Assembly: GCA_015065215.1 (NCBI GenBank)
Contig: SVQT01000011.1
Span: 1-53,577 of the forward strand
Origin: Oscillospiraceae bacterium
Lineage (GTDB): Bacteria; Bacillota; Clostridia; Oscillospirales; CAG-272
Reading direction: 5' to 3'
Length of the DNA stretch: 53,577 bases
The notes beneath the pieces are model-generated. The model had not been told where the DNA came from, did not search any database, and saw only the letters and a program-made list of their open reading frames with translations. Positions 36,181 to 42,874 of this stretch are shown here, piece by piece (within the stretch, counting starts at the first letter, position 1; each line of letters begins with the position of its first letter). The translations under genes and the position numbers were made by a program.

Positions 36181-36342
36181 TTACTTGGATTCTCTGTGAA
36201 GAGTGTGCTTTTTGCAGAAGCGGCAGAACTTGTTGAACTCAAGTCTATCGGGATCGTTCTTCTTGTTCTTTTTTGTGTCGTAATTTCTCTGCTTGCATTC
36301 GGTGCAGACCAGAGTAATTTTGACTCTTGCGTCATTAGCCAT
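36181..36342 (-). CDS. rpmG: Ribosomal protein L33
   Basis: A 53-residue zinc-ribbon form of L33 beginning [19 protein letters not shown] and ending HTLHRESK. Four cysteines in two pairs (CTEC and CRFC) mark the zinc-binding type, as opposed to the Cys-free form used under zinc limitation. The ATG at 36342 follows GGGAGGT. First gene of rpmG-secE-nusG-rplK-rplA. Confidence 0.96.
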   Translation of the reverse strand: MANDARVKITLVCTECKQRNYDTKKNKKNDPDRLEFNKFCRFCKKHTLHRESK

Positions 36343-36487
36343 TTTTTTCGGCACCTCCCATTATAAATTTTTAGGTCGCTTGTCCAAAAGGACCGGGGAC
36401 CCAGTGTACCTCCCTCCCGGCGGATATACCCTCCCTTTCGGGTGGCGCAGGGCACAACAAAAAAGCCCGCTCGCAGAGGTAAGAAAC

Positions 36488-36517
36488 ATTATAGCACTAA
36501 TGGGACATGCTTGTCAA
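36488..36517 (-). promoter_or_regulatory. Promoter of the rpmG-secE-nusG-rplKA operon
   Basis: On the minus strand TTGACA (36517-36512), 18-base spacer, TATAAT (36493-36488). The leader to rpmG is about 140 bases and GC-rich in its middle, with a GGTCC-TTTT-GGAC hairpin. Confidence 0.75.
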
Positions 36518-36569
36518 TAGGAACTTTCATATTTTTTGCGAAAAACTTAAACTTTTTTTCAAAAGGGGC

Positions 36570-36598
36570 TTGCAATGTAATAAAAGGTATGCTATAAT
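36570..36598 (+). promoter_or_regulatory. Promoter of tRNA-Trp
   Basis: TTGCAA (36570-36575), 17-base spacer, TATAAT (36593-36598), 32 bases before the tRNA. It is divergent from the rpmG promoter. Confidence 0.8.
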
Positions 36599-36630
36599 AG
36601 CAATGTTGTAAAGGGAAACCTCCAAAACAC

Positions 36631-36706
36631 AGGGGTATAGCTCAGTTGGTAGAGTACTGGTCTCCAAAACCATGGGTCGTGGGTTCGAGTCCTTCTGCCC
36701 CTGCCA
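36631..36706 (+). tRNA. trnW: tRNA-Trp (anticodon CCA)
   Basis: A 76-base tRNA with an encoded CCA end. The acceptor arms AGGGGTA and TGCCCCT pair, the D arm is GCTC...GAGT, the anticodon loop is CTCCAAA with anticodon CCA, and the T loop is TTCGAGT. Two stem positions do not pair by my fold (27-43 C/T and 50-64 T/T), which is slightly irregular. Clostridial tRNA-Trp normally lies near rpmG-secE, as here. Confidence 0.95.
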
Positions 36707-36748
36707 AAAATCGACAAGTTTCGACAGAAGCTTGTCGATTTTACTTTT
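36706..36748 (+). terminator. Terminator of tRNA-Trp
   Basis: AAAATCGACAAG (36707-36718) pairs with CTTGTCGATTTT (36731-36742), followed by ACTTTTTC. Confidence 0.85.
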
Positions 36749-36753
36749 TCACT

Positions 36754-36819
36754 CTTCACTTTTCACTAAAACCTCTTGTCGATTTTTGGCAAGGTAATAA
36801 GTAATAGTGAATAGTGAAG
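36754..36819. repeat. Inverted repeats downstream of tRNA-Trp
   Basis: CTTCACTTTTCACT (36754-36767) and AGTGAATAGTGAAG (36806-36819) pair at 13 of 14 positions. Between them, 36775-36791 (CTTGTCGATTTTTGGCA) is the exact reverse complement of the tRNA 3' end plus its terminator arm (36702-36718). Confidence 0.75.
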
Positions 36820-36918
36820 AAGTAAGGTAGCTTTTCGCCAAGTCGAAAAGCATTTTATTACACACGAGTTCAAGTCCATATTAAAACAATGAAAAATATC
36901 TTTTTTATCGTCCGTTCA

Positions 36919-36958
36919 CAAAACAAAAAGGCCGCCGAACGGCGGCCTTTTTGTTTTG
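36919..36958. terminator. Perfect 18-base bidirectional terminator-like hairpin
   Basis: CAAAACAAAAAGGCCGCC (36919-36936) and GGCGGCCTTTTTGTTTTG (36941-36958) with a GAAC loop. It directly abuts the inverted tRNA fragment. Confidence 0.85.
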
Positions 36959-36972
36959 GCAGGGGCAGAAGG
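36954..36972 (-). repeat. Inverted copy of the tRNA-Trp 3' end
   Basis: Read on the minus strand this is CCTTCTGCCCCTGCCAAAA, identical over 19 bases to the tRNA 3' end and its first flanking bases (36691-36709). The rest of the tRNA is absent. Confidence 0.85.
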
Positions 36973-36982
36973 CACGAGAAAT

Positions 36983-37077
36983 CACGTTGCGCATTGCGCA
37001 ACGTGGGGCAAGTTGCCATAAGGCAACTTAGCGCCAAACGCGGTGCGTTTGGCTGGCGAGTAGGCGGCGAAGCCGCC
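36983..37077. repeat. Array of four short perfect hairpins
   Basis: Four consecutive palindromes with 3-4 base loops: CACGTTGCGC-ATT-GCGCAACGTG (36983-37005), AAGTTGCC-ATAA-GGCAACTT (37010-37029), GCCAAACGC-GGT-GCGTTTGGC (37033-37053) and GGCGGC-GAA-GCCGCC (37063-37077). The stems differ in sequence, so this is not a simple tandem repeat. No gene is seen between 36707 and 37182. Confidence 0.85.
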
Positions 37078-37182
37078 GTTCTTCTGCTTGCGTTGCCAAT
37101 CGCTTAGCCGCCAGGAAAGAATACAAACTCGCCTGCAAGCGAGATTTTCAGCACTTTTTGCCCCCTGCGCACACTTGAAAAT

Positions 37183-37761
37183 TTAGCGGTCAAGCGGTTG
37201 TTTTTTGTTTTTTAAAAGAATGAGTCCAAGCAAAAATACGATCGCGCATACGGCAGAGCCGGTGACGGCATTCATGATTTGTATCTCGCTTTCGGTCATT
37301 CCCTCGAACGACACAAGCATCGAGCGTTGCAAGGCGAAGATGGAAACGGATGCTTCGGCAAAGGATATATTCCTCAGCGTTACGATTTTCGCAGACAAAC
37401 TGTGTCGGGATTTTATAAGATTGATCGTCGCAAGCGTGCCCCTTGTAAAGGCGTAGGCTGCCATTGCGATCATTACGATCATATGGAAGTCGTGCCCTCT
37501 GTCGCGCACAACAGACAGAATAACCGTTCCGACGAGCGGCACGGATAATACCATCAGCATCATTCCCGCCAAGCGCATTGCAAGGTGTTGGTTTCTTTTG
37601 ACCCTGAGAACGAAAAAGCGAACAATACTCAAAATCAAATAATATACGCCGAGTGTCAATAGCCACCACGATCTCGCCACGATGCCAAATACAAGGTGAT
37701 ATACGCCGAACGCCATATGAAACGTCAGGCAAAAGAGGGCGGATTTTAGAGTTCTATCCAT
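37183..37761 (-). CDS. Polytopic membrane protein of unknown function
   Basis: A 192-residue protein with about five to six predicted membrane helices (for example MLMVLSVPLVGTVILSVV, GSAVCAIVFLLGLILL) and short loops. No motif I recognise. Its ATG overlaps the end of the TetR gene by 8 bases, so it is translated with the regulator and is the likely regulated output, perhaps an exporter component or a stress membrane protein. Base composition is lower in GC than the flanking GH genes. Confidence 0.78.
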   Translation of the reverse strand: MDRTLKSALFCLTFHMAFGVYHLVFGIVARSWWLLTLGVYYLILSIVRFFVLRVKRNQHLAMRLAGMMLMVLSVPLVGTVILSVVRDRGHDFHMIVMIAMAAYAFTRGTLATINLIKSRHSLSAKIVTLRNISFAEASVSIFALQRSMLVSFEGMTESEIQIMNAVTGSAVCAIVFLLGLILLKNKKQPLDR

Positions 37762-38350
37762 TGATATGTCTCTCGCCCAGTACGCAATCGGTGATGATCT
37801 TGATAACTGCGTTCATATCGTCCGAGCAATTCTTGTCTAGCCATTCCATTATGATGGCAAATATGCCCGTCAGGTAGAATTTTAGGAGGTATGTTCGCTC
37901 GTTTTCGGGAATGTAAAAGCGTGCAAGGATCGGATTGAAGATATGGTTGAACATTTTATCGTACACTTCATCCATATTCATAGAATTGAATTGCTTGATG
38001 GCCACCTTGAAAATACGCTGATTTTCTTTGACAAAGGTCAGATAGGGTGTGAGATATTCGGCGGTAACAAATACCAGATCTTTTTGATCACAATTTGCGA
38101 ACCGTTGTGAAATGCTTTGTGTTTCGGCGGAATAATACGCAAAATGCTTATCAAGAATATACCGAGTGGTTTCTTTCAACAGATCTGCGGTGTTTTCATA
38201 GTGAAGGTAAAAGGTGGAGCGATTGACCCCCGCAACCGCGCAAATTTCCTTGATGGTGATATAGGAAAAATCTTTCTTTTCAAGAAGCAAAATGAGGGCT
38301 TCGTCCATCTTCTGCGCCGTGTTAAAATATTTACTTTCGTTTTTGTTCAT
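37754..38350 (-). CDS. TetR/AcrR-family transcriptional regulator
   Basis: A 198-residue regulator with the N-terminal TetR helix-turn-helix (FSYITIKEICAVAGVNRSTF, then YLHYENTADLL) and an all-helical ligand-binding remainder that matches the TetR_C_7-like style of clostridial regulators. It lies 22 bases after the two-helix membrane protein gene and overlaps the downstream membrane protein gene. Likely an autoregulator of this three-gene operon. Ligand unknown. Confidence 0.9.
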   Translation of the reverse strand: MNKNESKYFNTAQKMDEALILLLEKKDFSYITIKEICAVAGVNRSTFYLHYENTADLLKETTRYILDKHFAYYSAETQSISQRFANCDQKDLVFVTAEYLTPYLTFVKENQRIFKVAIKQFNSMNMDEVYDKMFNHIFNPILARFYIPENERTYLLKFYLTGIFAIIMEWLDKNCSDDMNAVIKIITDCVLGERHING

Positions 38351-38372
38351 AAGATTGCCCTCCTTTTAGGAT

Positions 38373-38726
38373 TTATTTTCCTTCGCTGATCTCTCTTGCA
38401 AGTTCCACGATCTCATAAGCATATTTCTTTTTGCCGTTTTCAAGCATTTTCTTGTAGATCGGATAATTGATACCCGTGCAAGTAAAGCCTATAATGCCGA
38501 TGATAATGCCGAGAATCGTAAGTGGCAGCGTTCCGCCAATGACTTGCATCGAAAGGCACATTCCAGTACCTGCGACAAGTGCCGAGATGATGCCGAAGGC
38601 GTAAGTGAAAACGGTTGCCGGCATCTTGGCCTTTTTATCGAGCTTGCGGAGCGCAACGATCTTGGAATTGTCCTTGGGAGCGTACTCCTTTGCGATGGAT
38701 TCTGCGTAAATTTTGTCTGTGTTCAT
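38373..38726 (-). CDS. Small two-helix membrane protein
   Basis: A 117-residue protein with a charged start (KIYAESIAKEYAPKDNSKIV), two membrane helices at about residues 38-60 and 66-88, and a basic-to-acidic helical tail. The same type of protein is often found beside TetR regulators in Firmicutes, but its function is not established. The ATG follows AAAGGAG. First gene of the TetR operon. Confidence 0.75.
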   Translation of the reverse strand: MNTDKIYAESIAKEYAPKDNSKIVALRKLDKKAKMPATVFTYAFGIISALVAGTGMCLSMQVIGGTLPLTILGIIIGIIGFTCTGINYPIYKKMLENGKKKYAYEIVELAREISEGK

Positions 38727-38758
38727 TTTTTGTTTCTCCTTTTCTTTTTTGTGTCTTT

Positions 38759-38767
38759 ATTATACCA
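38759..38767 (-). promoter_or_regulatory. Extended -10 promoter of the TetR operon
   Basis: On the minus strand TGGTATAAT (38767-38759), an extended -10 element; the -35 is weak (TTCCCT). About 33 bases before the start codon. Confidence 0.55.
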
Positions 38768-38953
38768 ACCGAAAAAGGAAAAGGGAACAACACGATTTGG
38801 TAAAAATGTTGCTTCTATAGCCCTATGATACTTGGGTTTATTATATCATAACTCGCTACCGAAATAAAGACATTGATTTTAGTCACAAAGCTCGCAAAAC
38901 GCCCCGCTTCTGTCCTATATAATAAATAGGTAGAAAACCTTTTTTGACGGGTG

Positions 38954-38982
38954 TTGAAAAAATGCGGTGAGTGTGCTATAAT
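38954..38982 (+). promoter_or_regulatory. Promoter of the glycosidase-like gene
   Basis: TTGAAA (38954-38959), 17-base spacer, TATAAT (38977-38982), 31 bases before the start. Confidence 0.75.
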
Positions 38983-39013
38983 GAAAGCATCAAATTGTAG
39001 GAGGGCATATCCC

Positions 39014-40927
39014 ATGCACCGTTTTTTTGCGCCTATTGCACTCGGTACCGTTAGCGAGGAAACATTTCCTGTTTATGTAAAGCAGTTCCGTGAAGCGGAG
39101 ATCGAGCGCGTGATGCTTTGTGGCATCGGGGAGATCAAGGCCTCCAACGGTCCGCTTTTTGAAAGCCCGGAGACGGTTGCCAAATGGATCGCCGCCTTCC
39201 GTGAGGCGGGCTTTGAGGTCTGCGTCTGGTTGAACGCATTTGGGCACGGGTCACTTCTCGCCCACGCAGAGGAGAGAGAGGCGCGCGAGGGGGGCTTCGC
39301 CCACATCGTCGGGCTCGACGGCAGACACAGTCAGCACGGCCTTTGCCCCACCGACCCCAAGTTCCGCGCCCATTACGCCGCTTGCCTGCAAAAGGTGGCG
39401 GCCATGCACCCGGATATGATCATGCTGGATGACGATTTTCGCTTGAATGTCCGCGATGGCACCTACGACATCGGCTGCTTCTGCGAGCGTCACCTGAACG
39501 CCTTTTACAAAGAGGTGGGAGAGGAGATCCCCCGAAACGTGCTGCGAAAAAAGCTGTTCGCGGGGGGCAAAAACCAATACCGTTCTGCCTGGATGCGGGT
39601 GATGGGCCGGTCGCTTTTGGATTTTGCCCATGAAATGCGTACCGCCGTGGACACGGTGGAGGATACGGTTCGCCTGGGTGTTTGTGGTTGCTATTGCACC
39701 TGGGATATGGACGGTACCGACTGCATCGCCTTGGCGAAAGCCTTTGCGGGTAAGACCAAGCCCTTTTTGCGGACCATTGGCGCCCCTTATCATGACAGAA
39801 AGGTGGCCGCGGCAGTGGAATCCACCCGCATGCAGGCCGCCTGGTGTAAGCAAAGCGGGGTAGAGATCTTTGCTGAGGGGGATGTCTATCCCAGACCTCG
39901 CTATAATGTGCCCGCAAGGTCGTTGGAGATCTTCGATCAGGCCTTGCTTGCCGTGGGGGCGGTAGACGGCAATCTGAAATACATGTTCGATTATGTACGT
40001 CGTGTTGACTTTGAAAAGGGATATGTAGCGCGTCATATCAAAAACGCTCCCTTGCGCAAAGAGCTTGACCGCGTTTTTGCGGAAAAGACGCCCATCGGCA
40101 TTCGTGTTTTCGAGGCCATGCGCAAGGCGGAGGCGTGGGATATACCCGAAAGCATTCCCGGCGATGTTGCCATTGGACGCTATCTGCACAAGGGCTTTCA
40201 AAGCCGCGCCGCTCGCCTTTTTGCCGAGCTTGCGGTGCCGATCGCTCACGACGAGAGCGAATATCCGGTAGCGGTGTTTGGTGAAAACGCTCGCCATATC
40301 CCCCTTGACGTGCTGAAAAACGGTGCTGTTTTGGATGTGACAGCTGCCAAATTGCTTGCCCAAAGGGGCGTTGATGTGGGGCTTGCGTCGGCGGTACCGC
40401 AGACCTTTCAAAAGGAGCATTTTATACAAGAGCAAGACACGGTCGGTGGCATTTCTGCCGTTCCGTTAGAGAAGATGAATATTTCACCAACCGCCGAGGT
40501 GCTTTCTTTGCTGCAACCCGGCGATGCCCCCGGTGCCTATCTGTATGAAAACGGTGACGGCGTGCGTTTTTACGTGCTGGCAGAGAACAGCTACGCCAGA
40601 ATGCCCAAGCCGATCGGCGATTATCACAACAGCTACTATCGGCAGGCGCAGCTGGTGAAGGCTATCGAATGGGTGGGCAGAAAGCCGTTGCCCCTTGTTT
40701 GCACCGGCAATCCTTACCTTTATGCCATTGCGGCAAGAGGCAAGGACGGTGCTATGGCCGTGGTGCTGTTCAACATCTTTGAGGATGAGATCCTGACCCC
40801 CGAGATCATCCTGGATAAGCCCTATAACGGTGCGCGTTTTGTCAATTGCTCGGGCAAGCTGGAGGGGAATAGGCTGACCCTTTCCGAGCTGCCGCCCTTT
40901 GGCACCGCCGCCTTTGAGGTGTACTGA
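39014..40927 (+). CDS. Glycoside-hydrolase-like protein, family not identified
   Basis: The 637 residues look like a cytoplasmic TIM-barrel carbohydrate enzyme with C-terminal beta domains, but I cannot place it in a numbered family. The N-terminal half has a barrel pattern with VCVWLNAFGHGS, HPDMIMLDDDFRLN (an Asp-rich strand end), CFCERHLNAFYKE and GVEIFAEGDVYPRPRYN. Asp and Glu residues in these strands are candidate catalytic groups. The C-terminus (LTLSELPPFGTAAFEVY) resembles the small sandwich at the end of GH42-like enzymes. No signal peptide. The ATG at 39014 follows AGGAGGG at 8 bases. It stands alone between a promoter and a terminator. Confidence 0.65.
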   Translation: MHRFFAPIALGTVSEETFPVYVKQFREAEIERVMLCGIGEIKASNGPLFESPETVAKWIAAFREAGFEVCVWLNAFGHGSLLAHAEEREAREGGFAHIVGLDGRHSQHGLCPTDPKFRAHYAACLQKVAAMHPDMIMLDDDFRLNVRDGTYDIGCFCERHLNAFYKEVGEEIPRNVLRKKLFAGGKNQYRSAWMRVMGRSLLDFAHEMRTAVDTVEDTVRLGVCGCYCTWDMDGTDCIALAKAFAGKTKPFLRTIGAPYHDRKVAAAVESTRMQAAWCKQSGVEIFAEGDVYPRPRYNVPARSLEIFDQALLAVGAVDGNLKYMFDYVRRVDFEKGYVARHIKNAPLRKELDRVFAEKTPIGIRVFEAMRKAEAWDIPESIPGDVAIGRYLHKGFQSRAARLFAELAVPIAHDESEYPVAVFGENARHIPLDVLKNGAVLDVTAAKLLAQRGVDVGLASAVPQTFQKEHFIQEQDTVGGISAVPLEKMNISPTAEVLSLLQPGDAPGAYLYENGDGVRFYVLAENSYARMPKPIGDYHNSYYRQAQLVKAIEWVGRKPLPLVCTGNPYLYAIAARGKDGAMAVVLFNIFEDEILTPEIILDKPYNGARFVNCSGKLEGNRLTLSELPPFGTAAFEVY

Positions 40928-40930
40928 ATG

Positions 40931-40970
40931 CAAAAAGAGAGCGTCTGCTTTTGCAGTCGCTCTCTTTTGC
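40931..40970 (+). terminator. Terminator after the glycosidase-like gene
   Basis: AAAAGAGAGCG pairs with CGCTCTCTTTT around an inner CTGC-TTTT-GCAG stem. Confidence 0.8.
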
Positions 40971-41149
40971 TTAAAGCCCCAGAGTGATGGCCGCTATCCG
41001 TTTGGCGGCTTTTTCAATGAAATACGCACCAACGGCATCAATGCCCGCCTTATAGCTGGTGGGACTTTCGATTTCACAAATATCCTGCCAGAAGGCGATG
41101 TATTCTGCTGTTTTTGCCCGATTGCGGCAAAAATATCGGTATGGGTCAT
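40971..41149 (-). pseudogene. Decayed N-terminal fragment of an M20-type peptidase
   Basis: Minus-strand ATG at 41149 opens MTHTDIFAAIGQK, then one base is missing and a second frame (from 41108) continues AEYIAFWQDICEIESPTSYK and AGIDAVGAYFIEKAAKR before unrelated residues and a stop at 40971. The combined peptide reads like the start of an M20 metallopeptidase (carboxypeptidase/dipeptidase), whose catalytic parts are all missing. A promoter-like TTGCAA-18-TATAAT remains upstream (41209-41180). It is a relic of about 58 codons. Confidence 0.75.
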
Positions 41150-41330
41150 AGGGGCTCTTCTTTTCGTGCCGTTGCCCTTATTATAGCGCGGCCACCGTTT
41201 GATTTGCAACCGTGTTTCGGATTTTCATCAGGTGAATATAAAAATTCGCAAAGGTATTGACTTTCTGACAAAAACGGTGCTAAAATGTGAGTGAATTGTG
41301 GTGCTGTTTGGCGCAAAAAGGAGGGGTTGT

Positions 41331-42782
41331 GTGGAGCTGATCCGAAAAAAACGAGATCTGCGGATGACCGAAGGCCCGGTGCTTAATAAGATCATTCGGT
41401 TTATGCTGCCGCTGATGATCACCAATCTGTTGCAGGTCTTTTACAACGCCGCCGATATGATGGTGGTGGAGCTTTCCGGTGTGGAGGACGCGGTTGGCGC
41501 TGTTGGTACCACCAGCGCCTTTGTGGCACTGATCACCAATGTGTTTATCGGTTTTTCGGTGGGTGCCAATGTGCTGGTGGCAAGAAATATCGGCGCGAAG
41601 GATGAGGCGGGTGTTTCCCGCGCGGTGCACACAGCCGTTTGTATGAGCTTGATCTTTGGCGTTTCGGGCGGTGCCGTTGGCATTGCCGTCTCAAAGGCGG
41701 TCCTGGTTTGGATGGGAACGCCCGAGGGGCTGTTGGGACTGGCTACCACCTATACTTACATCTATTTCGCGGGCATTCCCTTTATCTCCATCGCCAATTA
41801 CCTGATCTCTATTTTCCGTGCCAAGGGAGATACAAAAACACCGTTGATCGTTCTGATGCTTTCCGGCATCTTGAATGTGGTGCTCAACCTTTTCTTTGTG
41901 TTGGTCTGCCATTTTTCGGTGGAGGGCGTGGCACTGGCTACCGTGATTGCCAATGCGGTTTCCGCGGTGGTGCTGATCCTGATTTTGATGCGAGACCCCG
42001 GGCCCTGTCGCTTTTCCTTCAAGCAGCTGCGGATCAGCAAGGATGCTCTTCGCGAGATCATTGGCATCGGATTGCCCGCGGGCGTGCAGGGCGCTCTCTT
42101 TTCCATTTCCAATATGCTGATCCAATCCTCGATTTTGCAGGTCAACGATCGTATGGTGGCCGAGCTTGATGTGCCTGCCTCCTATGAGCCGGTGGTAAAG
42201 GGGAACGCCGCCACGCTGAGCTTGGAAAATTTTGCCTTTACGGCAGTGAATGCCGTGCACCAGGCCGCAGTGACCTTTACCGGGCAGAATGCGGGTGCCA
42301 AACGCTATGACCGTGTGAAGCGTGTTATGGGGGCTTGCTTTTTGGTAGAGGGCTGTGTGGCGGTGCTGATCACTGTTTTGCTGATCCTGCTTCGCAATCC
42401 GCTTCTGGCTCTTTACGGCGTGCGTGCCGTGATCGAGGATCCGGTGGCCATGCTGGCATACAATACCGCCAAAACACGCATCTACATAAAATGGGCACCC
42501 TTTATCTTCTATGCGGCATTGGATGTTTCCAACGCGGTGCTACGGGGACTTGGCAAATCCATGACCTCAACCACGGTTTCGCTTGTGGGCACCTGCTTTT
42601 TCCGCGTAGCTTGGATCTACACCGTGTTTCGGCATTTCTCCAATCTGGAGTCGCTCTATATTTCCTATCCCATTTCCTGGGCCGCCAGCGCCATCGCCGC
42701 CTTGGTTTGTGTGGTGGTTGTTTTGCGCCATCGCATTGCCGCTCAAAAGGCGGAGACAAACCAAGTCGGTGCCCTTGATTGA
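41331..42782 (+). CDS. MATE-family multidrug efflux transporter (copy 1)
   Basis: Na+/H+-driven exporter of cationic drugs with 12 predicted helices. The 483 residues begin VELIRKKRDLRMTEGPVLNK (GTG read as Met) and contain the MATE pattern in both halves (MITNLLQVFYNAADMMVV, GVQGALFSISNMLIQSS). The GTG at 41331 is chosen because AAGGAGGGG stands just upstream and because the paralogue at 42875-44353 starts at the same point. About half the residues match that paralogue by eye. The two are convergent and share a terminator. The substrate cannot be told from sequence. Confidence 0.93.
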   Translation: MELIRKKRDLRMTEGPVLNKIIRFMLPLMITNLLQVFYNAADMMVVELSGVEDAVGAVGTTSAFVALITNVFIGFSVGANVLVARNIGAKDEAGVSRAVHTAVCMSLIFGVSGGAVGIAVSKAVLVWMGTPEGLLGLATTYTYIYFAGIPFISIANYLISIFRAKGDTKTPLIVLMLSGILNVVLNLFFVLVCHFSVEGVALATVIANAVSAVVLILILMRDPGPCRFSFKQLRISKDALREIIGIGLPAGVQGALFSISNMLIQSSILQVNDRMVAELDVPASYEPVVKGNAATLSLENFAFTAVNAVHQAAVTFTGQNAGAKRYDRVKRVMGACFLVEGCVAVLITVLLILLRNPLLALYGVRAVIEDPVAMLAYNTAKTRIYIKWAPFIFYAALDVSNAVLRGLGKSMTSTTVSLVGTCFFRVAWIYTVFRHFSNLESLYISYPISWAASAIAALVCVVVVLRHRIAAQKAETNQVGALD

Positions 42783-42810
42783 GAATTTGCAAAACCCATA
42801 AAACGGTATA

Positions 42811-42866
42811 AAAAACCGCCACCGGTGTACCTGCCGCAAAGCAGGGACACCGGTGGCGGTTTTTGC
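42811..42866. terminator. Bidirectional terminator between the two MATE genes
   Basis: A 24-base stem with one mismatch: AAAAACCGCCACCGGTGT...CCTGC (42811-42834) with GCAGG...ACACCGGTGGCGGTTTTT (42841-42864). A- and T-runs lie on both sides. Confidence 0.93.
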
Positions 42867-42874
42867 TTATTTGT

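Noticed and set aside
36983-37077. Hairpin array considered as a CRISPR or tandem repeat
   Set aside because: The stems differ in sequence, there are no constant spacers and no cas genes.
36631-37182. Integrated mobile element at tRNA-Trp
   Set aside because: Only short inverted tRNA fragments are present. No integrase, relaxase or direct att repeat was found within the window, so an element is not called.
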